Of a stretch of DNA of 64,000 nucleotides, positions 40,341 to 53,108 are shown piece by piece. A model generated the notes under the pieces. That model was not told the DNA's origin and made no database searches. It saw nothing but the letters and a program-made list of their open reading frames with translations. The translations under genes and the position numbers were made by a program. The stretch's first letter is position 1. Every line of letters starts with the position of its first letter. This DNA is from Bombus terrestris (Eukaryota; Arthropoda; Insecta; Hymenoptera; Apidae), in contig NW_025963551.1 of assembly GCF_910591885.1 (NCBI RefSeq), positions 310,001 to 374,000 on the forward strand, written 5' to 3'.

Positions 40341-42555
40341 TGAAATTAGTCGCCTCCTTATCGGACAACGAACACAAGAGGGATTGGTTTTAGGTTAGGC
40401 TATAGTTATCGATCGTGCGCAGCGAGCGGGGGACGCATAAAGGTGTGTCACAAATCATCGGTTTGGCACATAGGGACATTGAAATATTCGCACCTGCCCG
40501 AGGAGTAGGAAGTCTTTATCGAGTTGCCTACTGACAAAAGTTTACAGTTTATCAATAGTTTTACATAAATAGTTATATTTCCACATAGTACAGTTGCAAC
40601 GTGAGGTCCGAAATCGCTGACAAATTAAGGTAATAACAGGAAATATATGCACGGCACCATAAGGTATATGTATAGCTTGGAAATTGTAATCGTTGCTCGC
40701 TCGCTCCGCTCGCTCGTAAGAATCTAGTCCAACCTCACAACCGATCCGACACGTTCGCAAATTTGAAATTAGTCCCCTCCTTATCGAATGCCGAACGTAT
40801 GAGGTATTGGTTTTAGGTTAGGCTATAGTTTTCAAGGGAGCGCAGCGAGCGAGGGTCGCGTAAAGGTGTGTCACAAACCAACGGTTTGGCACTTAGGGAC
40901 ATTGAAATATTCGCACCAGCCCGAGGAGTCGGAAGCCTTTATCGCGTTGCCTACTGACAAAAGTTTACAGTTTATCAATAGTTTTACATAAATAGTAATA
41001 TTTCCACATAGTACGGTGCAACGTAAGGTCCGAAATCGCTGACAAATTGAGGTAATAACAGGAAATATATGCAAGGCAATATAAGGTATATGTATAGCTT
41101 GGAAATTGTAATCGTTGATCGCTCGCTCCCCTCGCTCGTAAGAATCTAGTGCAACCTCACAACCGATCCGACACGTTCGCAAATTTGAAATTAGTCGCCT
41201 CCTTATCGGATAACGAACACAAGAGGGATTGGTTTTAGGTTAGGCTATAGTTATCGGGCGAGCACAGGGAGCGAGGGACGCGTAAGGGTGTGTCACAAAC
41301 CAACGGTTTGTCACATAGGGTCATTGAAATATTCGCACCAGCCCCAGGAGCCGGAAGTCTTTATCGAATTGCCTACAGACAAAAGTTTACAGTATATCAA
41401 TATTTGTACATAAATAGTAATATTTTCACACAGTACAGTGCAACGTGAGATCCGAAATCGCTGAAAAATTGAGGTAATAACAGGAAATATATGCAAGGCA
41501 ATATAAGGTATATGTATAGCTTGGAAATTGTAATCGTTGCTCGCTCGCTCCGCTCGCTCGTAAGAATCTAGTCCAACCTCACAACCGATCCGACACGTTC
41601 GCAAATTTGAAGTTAGTCCCCTCCTTATCGGATAACGAAAGCAAGAGGGATTGGTTTTAGGTTAGGCTATAGTTATCGGGCGAGCACAGGGAGCGAGGGA
41701 CGCGTAAGGGTGTGTCACAAACCAACGGTTTGTCACATAGGGTCATTGAAATATTCGCACCAGCCCCAGGAGCCGGAAGTCTTTATCGAATTGCGTACTG
41801 ACAAAAGTTTACAGTATATCAATATTTGTACATAAATAGCAATATTTTCACACAGTACAATGCAACGTGAGGTCCGAAATCGCTGACAAATTGAGGTAAT
41901 AATAGGAAATATATGCAGGACAATATAAGATATATGTATAGCTTGGAAATTGTAATCGTTGCTCGCTCGCTCCGCTCGCTCGTAAGAATCTAGCCCAACC
42001 TCACAACCGATCCGACACGTTCGCAAGTTTGAAGATAGTCCCCTCCTTATCGGATAACGAAAGCAAGAGGGATTGGTTTTAGGTTAGGCTATAGTTATCG
42101 ATCGAGCGCAGCGAGCGAGGTACGCATAAAGGTGAGTCACAAATCATCGGTTTGGCACACAGGGGCATTGAAATATTCGCACCTGCCCGAGGAGTAGGAA
42201 GTCTTTATCGAGTTGCCTACTGACAAAAGTTTACAGTTTATCAATAGTTTTACATAAATAGTAATATTTCCACATAATACAGTTGCAACGTAAGGTCCGA
42301 AATCGCTGACAAATTGAGGTAATAACAGGAAATATATGCAAGGCAATATAAGGTATATGTATAGCTTGGAAATTGTAATCGTTGATCGCTCGCTCCCCTC
42401 GCTCGTAAGAATCTAGTCCAACCTCACAACCGATCCGACACGTTCGCAAATTGGAAATTAATCGCCTCCTTATCGGATAACGAACGCAAGAGGGATTGGT
42501 TTTAGGTTAGGCTATAGTTATCGGGCGAGCACAGGGAGCGAGGGTCGCGTAAGGG
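40340..42555. repeat. Transition block with first copies of b-type and the 13-mer-offset segment
   Basis: The unit near 40871 introduces the b lineage: cgaatgccgaacgtatgagg, caagggagcgcagcg and gtcggaagccttt. Classes B (40460) and A (41311, 41733) surround it. From about 41800 it duplicates 36310-37380. Near 42290-42405 the copy differs from its partner (taaggtccg, ttgaggtaataacagg, gttgatcgctcg in place of gaagtccg, ttaaggtaataacagg, gttgctcgctcg), which suggests a conversion tract of roughly 110 bp. Confidence 0.68.
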
Positions 42556-45509
42556 TGTGTCACAAACCAACGGTTTGTCACATAGGGTCATTGCAATATT
42601 CGCACCAGCCCCAGGAGCCGGAAGTCTCTATCGAATTGCCTACAGACAAGAGTTTACAGTATATCAATATTTGTACATAAATAGTAATAATTTCACACAG
42701 TACAGTGCAACGTGAGGTCCGAAATCGCTGACAAATTGAGGTAATGACAGGAAATATATGCAAGGCAATATAAGGTATATGTATAGCTTGGAAATTGTAA
42801 TCGTTGCTCGCTCGCTCCGCTCGCTCGTAAGAATCTAGTCCAACCTCACAACCGATCCGACACGTTCGCAAATTTGAAATTAGTCCCCTCCTTATCGAAT
42901 GCCGAACGTATGAGGTATTGGTTTTAGGTTAGGCTATAGTTTTCAAGGGAGCGCAGCGAGCGAGGGTCGCGTAAAGGTGTGTCACAAACCAACGGTTTGG
43001 CACTTAGGGACATTGAAATATTCGCACCAGCCCGAGGAGTCGGAAGCCTTTATCGCGTTGCCTACTGACAAAAGTTTACAGTTTATCAATAGTTTTACAT
43101 AAATAGTAATATTTCCACATAGTACGGTGCAACGTAAGGTCCGAAATCGCTGACAAATTGAGGTAATAACAGGAAATATATGCAGGACAATATAAGGTAT
43201 ATGTATAGCTTGGAAATTGTAATCGTTGATCGCTCGCTCCCCTCGCTCGTAAGAATCTAGTGCAACCTCACAACCGATCCGACACGTTCGCAAATTTGAA
43301 ATTAGTCGCCTCCTTATCGGATAACGAACACAAGAGGGATTGGTTTTAGGTTAGGCTATAGTTATCGATCGGGCGCAGCGAGCGAGGGACGCATAAAGGT
43401 GTGTCACAAATCATCGGATTGGCACAAAGGGACATTGAAATATTCGCACCTGCCCGAGGAGTAGGAAGTCTTTATCGAGTTGCCTACTGACAAAAGTTTA
43501 CAGTTTATCAATAGTTTTACATAAATAGTAATATTTCCACATAGTACAGTTGCAACGTGAGGTCCGAAATCGCTGACAAATTAAGGTAATAACAGGAAAT
43601 ATATGCACGGCACCATAAGGTATATGTATAGCTTGGAAATTGTAATCGTTGCTCGCTCGCTCCGCTCGATCGTAAGAATATAGTCCAACCTCACAACCGA
43701 CCCGACACGTTCGCAAATTTGAAATTAGTCGCCTCCTTATCGGATAACGAACACAAGAGGGATTGGTTTTAGGTTAGGCTATAGTTATCGATCGGGCGCA
43801 GCGAGCGAGGGACGCATAAAGGTGTGTCACAAACCAACGGTTTGTCACATAGGGTCATTGAAATATTCGCACCAGCCCCAGGAGCCCGAAGTCTTTATCG
43901 CGTTGCCTACTGACAAAAGGTTACAGTTTATCAATAGTTTTACATAAATAGTAATAATTTCACACAGTACAGTGCAACGTGAGGTCCGAAATCGCTGACA
44001 AATTGAGGTAATGACAGGAAATATATGCAAGGCAATATAAGGTATATGTATAGCTTGGAAATTGTAATCGTTGCTCGCTCGCTCCGCTCGCTCGTAAGAA
44101 TCTAGTCCAACCTCACAACCGATCCGACACGTTCGCAAATTTGAAATTAGTCCCCTCCTTATCGAATGCCGAACGTATGAGGTATTGGTTTTAGGTTAGG
44201 CTATAGTTTTCAAGGGAGCGCAGCGAGCGAGGGTCGCGTAAAGGTGTGTCACAAACCAACGGTTTGGCACTTAGGGACATTGAAATATTCGCACCAGCCC
44301 GAGGAGTCGGAAGCCTTTATCGCGTTGCCTACTGACAAAAGTTTACAGTTTATCAATAGTTTTACATAAATAGTAATATTTCCACATAGTACGGTGCAAC
44401 GTAAGGTCCGAAATCGCTGACAAATTGAGGTAATAACAGGAAATATATGCAAGGCAATATAAGGTATATGTATAGCTTGGAAATTGTAATCGTTGATCGC
44501 TCGCTCCCCTCGCTCGTAAGAATCTAGTGCAACCTCACAACCGATCCGACACGTTCGCAAATTTGAAATTAGTCGCCTCCTTATCGGATAACGAACACAA
44601 GAGGGATTGGTTTTAGGTTAGGCTATAGTTATCGATCGGGCGCAGCGAGCGAGGGACGCATAAAGGTGTGTCACAAACCAACGGTTTGTCACATAGGGTC
44701 ATTGAAATATTCGCACCAGCCCCAGGAGCCCGAAGTCTTTATCGCGTTGCCTACTGACAAAAGGTTACAGTTTATCAATAGTTTTACATAAATAGTAATT
44801 TTTCCACATAGTACGGTGCAACGTAAGGTCCGCAATCGCTGACAAATTGAGGTAATAACAGGAAATATATGCAAGGCAATATAAGGTATATGTATAGCTT
44901 GGAAATTGTAATCGTTGCTCGCTCGCTCCGCTCGCTCGTAAGAATCTAGCCCAACCTCACCACCGATCCGACACGTTCGCAAATTTGAAATTAGTCGCCT
45001 CCTTATCGGATAACGAAAGCAAGAGGGATTGGTTTTAGGTTAGGCTATAGTTATCGGGCGAGCACAGGGAGCGAGGGACGCGTAAGGGTGTGTCACAAAC
45101 CAACGGTTTGTCACATAGGGTCCTTGAAATATTCGCACCAGCCCCAGGAGCCGGAAGTCTTTATCGAATTGCGTACTGACAAAAGTTTACAGTATATCAA
45201 TATTTGTACATAAATAGTAATATTTTCACACAGTACAATGCAACGTGAGGTCCGAAATCGCTGACAAATTGAGGTAATAATAGGAAATATATGCAGGACA
45301 ATATAAGATATATGTATAGCTTGGAAATTGTAATCGTTGATCGCTCGCTCCCCTCGCTCGTAAGAATCTAGTGCAACCTCACAACCGATCCGACACGTTC
45401 GCAAATTTGAAGTTAGTCTCCTCCTTATCGGATAACGAAAGCAAGAGGGATTGGTTTTAGGTTAGGCTATAGTTATCGGGCGAGCACAGGGAGCGAGGGA
45501 CGCGTAAGG
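42555..45509. repeat. Module a-b-c-(d::a)-b-d-e
   Basis: Monomers start at 42555 (a), 42977 (b), 43399 (c), 43822 (d::a hybrid), 44244 (b), 44666 (d) and 45088 (e). The order equals the a-b-c-d-a-b-d of the next block except that d and the following a are fused into one monomer; e (cacatagggtccttg) then follows. Variant definitions are in the exemplar entries for 52265-55220. Confidence 0.8.
43822..44243. repeat. Hybrid monomer d::a
   Basis: The first 120-130 bp are variant d (gagcccgaagtc, gcgttgcctac, caaaaggttacag, tttatcaatag). After the shared tacataaatagtaat at 43941-43955 the monomer is variant a (aatttcacacagtacagtgc, gaggtaatgacagg, then the b-type cgaatgccgaacg leading into b). Pure d continues as tttttccacatagtacgg. 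The monomer keeps full length, as expected from an in-register crossover between neighbouring d and a. Confidence 0.82.
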
Positions 45510-48464
45510 GTGTGTCACAAACCAACGGTTTGTCACATAGGGTCATTGCAATATTCGCACCAGCCCCAGGAGCCGGAAGTCTCTATCGAATTGCCTACAG
45601 ACAAAAGTTTACAGTATATCAATATTTGTACATAAATAGTAATAATTTCACACAGTACAGTGCAACGTGAGGTCCGAAATCGCTGACAAATTGAGGTAAT
45701 GACAGGAAATATATGCAAGGCAATATAAGGTATATGTATAGCTTGGAAATTGTAATCGTTGCTCGCTCGCTCCGCTCGCTCGTAAGAATCTAGTCCAACC
45801 TCACAACCGATCCGACACGTTCGCAAATTTGAAATTAGTCCCCTCCTTATCGAATGCCGAACGTATGAGGTATTGGTTTTAGGTTAGGCTATAGTTTTCA
45901 AGGGAGCGCAGCGAGCGAGGGTCGCGTAAAGGTGTGTCACAAACCAACGGTTTGGCACTTAGGGACATTGAAATATTCGCACCAGCCCGAGGAGTCGGAA
46001 GCCTTTATCGCGTTGCCTACTGACAAAAGTTTACAGTTTATCAATAGTTTTACATAAATAGTAATATTTCCACATAGTACGGTGCAACGTAAGGTCCGAA
46101 ATCGCTGACAAATTGAGGTAATAACAGGAAATATATGCAAGGCAATATAAGGTATATGTATAGCTTGGAAATTGTAATCGTTGATCGCTCGCTCCCCTCG
46201 CTCGTAAGAATCTAGTGCAACCTCACAACCGATCCGACACGTTCGCAAATTTGAAATTAGTCGCCTCCTTATCGGATAACGAACACAAGAGGGATTGGTT
46301 TTAGGTTAGGCTATAGTTATCGATCGGGCGCAGCGAGCGAGGGACGCATAAAGGTGTGTCACAAATCATCGGATTGGCACAAAGGGACATTGAAATATTC
46401 GCACCTGCCCGAGGAGTAGGAAGTCTTTATCGAGTTGCCTACTGACAAAAGTTTACAGTTTATCAATAGTTTTACATAAATAGTAATATTTCCACATAGT
46501 ACAGTTGCAACGTGAGGTCCGAAATCGCTGACAAATTAAGGTAATAACAGGAAATATATTCACGGCACCATAAGGTATATGTATAGCTTGGAAATTGTAA
46601 TCGTTGCTCGCTCGCTCCGCTCGATCGTAAGAATATAGTCCAACCTCACAACCGACCCGACACGTTCGCAAATTTGAAATTAGTCGCCTCCTTATCGGAT
46701 AACGAACACAAGAGGTATTGGTTTTAGGTTAGGCTATAGTTATCGATCGGGCGCAGCGAGCGAGGGACGCATAAAGGTGTGTCACAAACCAACGGTTTGT
46801 CACATAGGGTCATTGAAATATTCGCACCAGCCCCAGGAGCCCGAAGTCTTTATCGCGTTGCCTACTGACAAAAGGTTACAGTTTATCAATAGTTTTACAT
46901 AAATAGTAATTTTTCCACATAGTACGGTGCAACGTAAGGTCCGAAATCGCTGACAAATTGAGGTAATAACAGGAAATATATGCAAGGCAATATAAGGTAT
47001 ATGTATAGCTTGGAAATTGTAATCGTTGCTCGCTCGCTCCGCTCGCTCGTAAGAATCTAGCCCAACCTCACCACCGATCCGACACGTTCGCAAATTTGAA
47101 ATTAGTCGCCTCCTTATCGGATAACGAAAGCAAGAGGGATTGGTTTTAGGTTAGGCTATAGTTATAGGACGAGCACAGGGAGCGAGGGACGCGTAAGGGT
47201 GTGTCACAAACCAACGGTTTGTCACATAGGGTCATTGCAATATTCGCACCAGCCCCAGGAGCCGGAAGTCTCTATCGAATTGCCTACAGACAAAAGTTTA
47301 CAGTATATCAATATTTGTACATAAATAGTAATAATTTCACACAGTACAGTGCAACGTGAGGTCCGAAATCGCTGACAAATTGAGGTAATGACAGGAAATA
47401 TATGCAAGGCAATATAAGGTATATGTATAGCTTGGAAATTGTAATCGTTGCTCGCTCGCTCCGCTCGCTCGTAAGAATCTAGTCCAACCTCACAACCGAT
47501 CCGACACGTTCGCAAATTTGAAATTAGTCCCCTCCTTATCGAATGCCGAACGTATGAGGTATTGGTTTTAGGTTAGGCTATAGTTTTCAAGGGAGCGCAG
47601 CGAGCGAGGGTCGCGTAAAGGTGTGTCACAAACCAACGGTTTGGCACTTAGGGACATTGAAATATTCGCACCAGCCCGAGGAGTCGGAAGCCTTTATCGC
47701 GTTGCCTACTGACAAAAGTTTACAGTTTATCAATAGTTTTACATAAATAGTAATATTTCCACATAGTACGGTGCAACGTAAGGTCCGAAATCGCTGACAA
47801 ATTGAGGTAATAACAGGAAATATATGCAAGGCAATATAAGGTATATGTATAGCTTGGAAATTGTAATCGTTGATCGCTCGCTCCCCTCGCTCGTAAGAAT
47901 CTAGTGCAACCTCACAACCGATCCGACACGTTCGCAAATTTGAAATTAGTCGCCTCCTTATCGGATAACGAACACAAGAGGGATTGGTTTTAGGTTAGGC
48001 TATAGTTATCGATCGGGCGCAGCGAGCGAGGGACGCATAAAGGTGTGTCACAAACCAACGGTTTGTCACATAGGGTCATTGAAATATTCGCACCAGCCCC
48101 AGGAGCCCGAAGTCTTTATCGCGTTGCCTACTGACAAAAGGTTACAGTTTATCAATAGTTTTACATAAATAGTAATTTTTCCACATAGTACGGTGCAACG
48201 TAAGGTCCGAAATCGCTGACAAATTGAGGTAATAACAGGAAATATATGCAAGGCAATATAAGGTATATGTATAGCTTGGAAATTGTAATCGTTGCTCGCT
48301 CGCTCCGCTCGCTCGTAAGAATCTAGCCCAACCTCACCACCGATCCGACACGTTCGCAAATTTGAAATTAGTCGCCTCCTTATCGGATAACGAAAGCAAG
48401 AGGGATTGGTTTTAGGTTAGGCTATAGTTATCGGGCGAGCACAGGGAGCGAGGGACGCGTAAGG
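45510..48464. repeat. Seven-monomer module a-b-c-d-a-b-d (2955 bp)
   Basis: Monomers start at 45510 (a), 45932 (b), 46354 (c), 46777 (d), 47199 (a), 47621 (b) and 48043 (d). Its first four monomers recur 2955 bp later at the start of the 16-mer HOR, including the private gaaatatattcacgg of this c variant (46556, 49510) and aagaggtattggttttagg. It looks like abcd plus an abcd that lacks c. Confidence 0.85.
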
Positions 48465-51400
48465 GTGTGTCACAAACCAACGGTTTGTCACATAGGGTCA
48501 TTGCAATATTCGCACCAGCCCCAGGAGCCGGAAGTCTCTATCGAATTGCCTACAGACAAAAGTTTACAGTATATCAATATTTGTACATAAATAGTAATAA
48601 TTTCACACAGTACAGTGCAACGTGAGGTCCGAAATCGCTGACAAATTGAGGTAATGACAGGAAATATATGCAAGGCAATATAAGGTATATGTATAGCTTG
48701 GAAATTGTAATCGTTGCTCGCTCGCTCCGCTCGCTCGTAAGAATCTAGTCCAACCTCACAACCGATCCGACACGTTCGCAAATTTGAAATTAGTCCCCTC
48801 CTTATCGAATGCCGAACGTATGAGGTATTGGTTTTAGGTTAGGCTATAGTTTTCAAGGGAGCGCAGCGAGCGAGGGTCGCGTAAAGGTGTGTCACAAACC
48901 AACGGTTTGGCACTTAGGGACATTGAAATATTCGCACCAGCCCGAGGAGTCGGAAGCCTTTATCGCGTTGCCTACTGACAAAAGTTTACAGTTTATCAAT
49001 AGTTTTACATAAATAGTAATATTTCCACATAGTACGGTGCAACGTAAGGTCCGAAATCGCTGACAAATTGAGGTAATAACAGGAAATATATGCAAGGCAA
49101 TATAAGGTATATGTATAGCTTGGAAATTGTAATCGTTGATCGCTCGCTCCCCTCGCTCGTAAGAATCTAGTGCAACCTCACAACCGATCCGACACGTTCG
49201 CAAATTTGAAATTAGTCGCCTCCTTATCGGATAACGAACACAAGAGGGATTGGTTTTAGGTTAGGCTATAGTTATCGATCGGGCGCAGCGAGCGAGGGAC
49301 GCATAAAGGTGTGTCACAAATCATCGGATTGGCACAAAGGGACATTGAAATATTCGCACCTGCCCGAGGAGTAGGAAGTCTTTATCGAGTTGCCTACTGA
49401 CAAAAGTTTACAGTTTATCAATAGTTTTACATAAATAGTAATATTTCCACATAGTACAGTTGCAACGTGAGGTCCGAAATCGCTGACAAATTAAGGTAAT
49501 AACAGGAAATATATTCACGGCACCATAAGGTATATGTATAGCTTGGAAATTGTAATCGTTGCTCGCTCGCTCCGCTCGATCGTAAGAATATAGTCCAACC
49601 TCACAACCGACCCGACACGTTCGCAAATTTGAAATTAGTCGCCTCCTTATCGGATAACGAACACAAGAGGTATTGGTTTTAGGTTAGGCTATAGTTATCG
49701 ATCGGGCGCAGCGAGCGAGGGACGCATAAAGGTGTGTCACAAACCAACGGTTTGTCACATAGGGTCATTGAAATATTCGCACCAGCCCCAGGAGCCCGAA
49801 GTCTTTATCGCGTTGCCTACTGACAAAAGGTTACAGTTTATCAATAGTTTTACATAAATAGTAATTTTTCCACATAGTACGGTGCAACGTAAGGTCCGAA
49901 ATCGCTGACAAATTGAGGTAATAACAGGAAATATATGCAAGGCAATATAAGGTATATGTATAGCTTGGAAATTGTAATCGTTGCTCGCTCGCTCCGCTCG
50001 CTCGTAAGAATCTAGCCCAACCTCACCACCGATCCGACACGTTCGCAAATTTGAAATTAGTCGCCTCCTTATCGGATAACGAAAGCAAGAGGGATTGGTT
50101 TTAGGTTAGGCTATAGTTATAGGACGAGCACAGGGAGCGAGGGACGCGTAAGGGTGTGTCACAAACCAACGGTTTGTCACATAGGGTCATTGCAATATTC
50201 GCACCAGCCCCAGGAGCCGGAAGTCTCTATCGAATTGCCTACAGACAAAAGTTTACAGTATATCAATATTTGTACATAAATAGTAATAATTTCACACAGT
50301 ACAGTGCAACGTGAGGTCCGAAATCGCTGACAAATTGAGGTAATGACAGGAAATATATGCAAGGCAATATAAGGTATATGTATAGCTTGGAAATTGTAAT
50401 CGTTGCTCGCTCGCTCCGCTCGCTCGTAAGAATCTAGTCCAACCTCACAACCGATCCGACACGTTCGCAAATTTGAAATTAGTCCCCTCCTTATCGAATG
50501 GCGAACGTATGAGGTATTGGTTTTAGGTTAGGCTATAGTTTTCAAGCGAGCGCAGCGAGCGAGGGTCGCGTAAAGGTGTGTCTCAAACCAACGGTTTGGC
50601 ACTTAGGGACATTGAAATATTCGCACCAGCCCGAGGAGTCGGAAGCCTTTATCGCGTTGCCTACTGACAAAAGTTTACAGTTTATCAATAGTTTTACATA
50701 AATAGTAATATTTCCACATAGTACGGTGCAACGTAAGGTCCGAAATCGCTGACAAATTGAGGTAATAACAGGAAATATATGCAAGGCAATATAAGGTATA
50801 TGTATAGCTTGGAAATTGTAATCGTTGCTCGCTCGCTCCGCTCGCTCGTAAGAATCTAGTGCAACCTCACAACCGATCCGACACGTTCGCAAATTTGAAA
50901 TTAGTCGCCTCCTTATCGGATAACGAACAAAAGAGGGATTGGTTTTAGGTTAGGCTATAGTTATCGATCGGGCGCAGCGAGCGAGGGACGCATAAAGGTG
51001 TGTCACAAATCATCGGATTGGCACAAAGGGACATTGAAATATTCGCACCTGCCCGAGGAGTAGGAAGTCTTTATCGAGTTGCCTACTGACAAAAGTTTAC
51101 AGTTTATCAATAGTTTTACATAAATAGTAATATTTCCACATAGTACAGTTGCAACGTGAGGTCTGAAATCGCTGACAAATTAAGGTAATAACAGGAAATA
51201 TATGCACGGCACCATAAGGTATATGTATAGCTTGGAAATTGTAATCGTTGCTCGCTCGCTCCGCTCGATCGTAAGAATATAGTCCAACCTCACAACCGAC
51301 CCGACACGTTCGCAAATTTGAAATTAGTCGCCTCCTTATCGGATAACGAACACAAGAGGGATTGGTTTTAGGTTAGGCTATAGTTATCGATCGGGCGCAG

Positions 51401-51757
51401 CGAGCGAGGGACGCATAAAGGTGTGTCACAAACCAACGGTTTGTCACATAGGGTCATTGAAATATTCGCACCAGCCCCAGGAGCCCGAAGTCTTTATCGC
51501 GTTGCCTACTGACAAAAGGTTACAGTTTAACAATAGTTTTACATAAATAGTAATTTTTCCACATAGTACGGTGCAACGTAAGGTCCGAAATCGCTGACAA
51601 ATTGAGGTAATAACAGGAAATATATGCAAGGCAATATAAGTTATATGTATAGCTTGGAAATTGTAATCGTTGCTCGCTCGCTCCGCTCGCTCGTAGGAAT
51701 CTAGCCCAACCTCACCACCGATCCGACACGTTCGCAAATTTGAAATTAGTCGCCTCC

Positions 51758-51768
51758 TTATCGGATAA
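51758..51768. repeat. Odd palindrome TTATC-G-GATAA (exemplar)
   Basis: An 11-bp dyad that lies about 20-35 bp before TTAGGTTAGG in class A and B monomers. Class C monomers replace it with ttatcgaatggcg and a few others carry single changes (ttatcgcataa near 2777, ttgtcggataa near 27690, ttatcggacaa near 28118). Confidence 0.6.
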
Positions 51769-51789
51769 CGAAAGCAAGAGGGATTGGTT

Positions 51790-51799
51790 TTAGGTTAGG
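51790..51799 (+). repeat. TTAGGTTAGG motif (exemplar)
   Basis: Two units of TTAGG, inside ggttttaggttaggctatag, in essentially every monomer. Exceptions include ttaagttagg at about 54747 and 61503. TTAGG is the telomere repeat of most arthropods, but two units can be coincidence and there is no longer run anywhere in the window. Confidence 0.55.
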
Positions 51800-52264
51800 C
51801 TATAGTTATCGGGCGAGCACAGGGAGCGAGGGACGCGTAAGGGTGTGTCACAAACCAACGGTTTGTCACATAGGGTCCTTGAAATATTCGCACCAGCCCC
51901 AGGAGCCGGAAGTCTTTATCGAATTGCGTACTGACAAAAGTTTACAGTATATCAATATTTGTACATAAATAGTAATATTTTCACACAGTACAATGCAACG
52001 TGAGGTCCGAAATCGCTGACAAATTGAGGTAATAATAGGAAATATATGCAGGACAATATAAGATATATGTATAGCTTGGAAATTGTAATCGTTGATCGCT
52101 CGCTCCCCTCGCTCGTAAGAATCTAGTGCAACCTCACAACCGATCCGACACGTTCGCAAATTTGATGTTAGTCTCCTCCTTATCGGATAGCGAAAGCAAG
52201 AGGGATTGGTTTTAGGTTAGGCTATAGTTATCGGGCGAGCACAGGGAGCGAGGGACGCGTAAGG

Positions 52265-52686
52265 GTGTGTCACAAACCAACGGTTTGTCACATAGGGTCA
52301 TTGCAATATTCGCACCAGCCCCAGGAGCCGGAAGTCTCTATCGAATTGCCTACAGACAAAAGTTTACAGTATATCAATATTTGTACATAAATAGTAATAA
52401 TTTCACACAGTACAGTGCAACGTGAGGTCCGAAATCGCTGACAAATTGAGGTAATGACAGGAAATATATGCAAGGCAATATAAGGTATATGTATAGCTTG
52501 GAAATTGTAATCGTTGCTCGCTCGCTCCGCTCGCTCGTAAGAATCTAGTCCAACCTCACAACCGATCCGACACGTTCGCAAATTTGAAATTAGTCCCCTC
52601 CTTATCGAATGCCGAACGTATGAGGGATTGGTTTTAGGTTAGGCTATAGTTTTCAAGGGAGCGCAGCGAGCGAGGGTCGCGTAAAG
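52265..52686. repeat. Monomer variant a (exemplar)
   Basis: Class A descendant, 422 bp. Diagnostic bases are cattgcaatattcgc, gaagtctctatcg, cctacagacaaaag, gtaataatttcacac and gaggtaatgacagg. It ends with cgaatgccgaacgtatgagg and the right arm caagggagcgcagcgagcg, which lead into b. It opens with the short dyad acaaacc-aac-ggtttgt at 52272-52288. Copies are at 42555, 45510, 47199, 48465, 50154, 55221, 56910 and 59021. Confidence 0.85.
52268..52292. repeat. Short dyad acaaacc-aac-ggtttgt (exemplar)
   Basis: A seven-base stem around a three-base loop, extended by three more pairs beyond one mismatch. It is present in class A, a, d and e monomers. In class C and b monomers it is shortened to caaacc-aac-ggtttg, and in class B and c monomers it is lost (caaatcatcgg). 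No T-run follows it, so it is not a bacterial-type terminator. Confidence 0.7.
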
Positions 52687-53108
52687 GTGTGTCACAAACC
52701 AACGGTTTGGCACTTAGGGACATTGAAATATTCGCACCAGCCCGAGGAGTCGGAAGCCTTTATCGCGTTGCCTACTGACAAAAGTTTACAGTTTATCAAT
52801 AGTTTTACATAAATAGTAATATTTCCACATAGTACGGTGCAACGTAAGGTCCGAAATCGCTGACAAATTGAGGTAATAACAGGAAATATATGCAAGGCAA
52901 TATAAGGTATATGTATAGCTTGGAAATTGTAATCGTTGATCGCTCGCTCCCCTCGCTCGTAAGAATCTAGTGCAACCTCACAACCGATCCGACACGTTCG
53001 CAAATTTGAAATTAGTCGCCTCCTTATCGGATAACGAACACAAGAGGGATTGGTTTTAGGTTAGGCTATAGTTATCGATCGGGCGCAGCGAGCGAGGGAC
53101 GCATAAAG
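52687..53108. repeat. Monomer variant b (exemplar)
   Basis: Class C descendant, 422 bp. Diagnostic bases are ggtttggcacttaggg, cccgaggagtcggaagcc, gcgttgcctactgac, gcaacgtaaggtcc and the left arm gatcgctcgctcccctcg. It ends with right arm gatcgggcgcagcgagcg leading into c. Copies at 50576 and 57332 differ in the left arm (gctcgctcgctccgctcg) and in gaacaaaagagg. Confidence 0.85.

Noticed and set aside
51790..51799. Telomere or subtelomere
   Set aside because: Only two TTAGG units per monomer and no longer run anywhere. The bulk of the monomer is unrelated to telomere repeats.
52268..52292. Rho-independent terminator
   Set aside because: The stem is short and not followed by a T-run, and the context is eukaryotic satellite DNA.
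52293..52330. CENP-B box in the attcgcaccagcccgagg region
   Set aside because: The best forms (class C) match only seven of the nine core bases of the mammalian CENP-B box, and class A and B forms match fewer. The fit is not good enough to claim.
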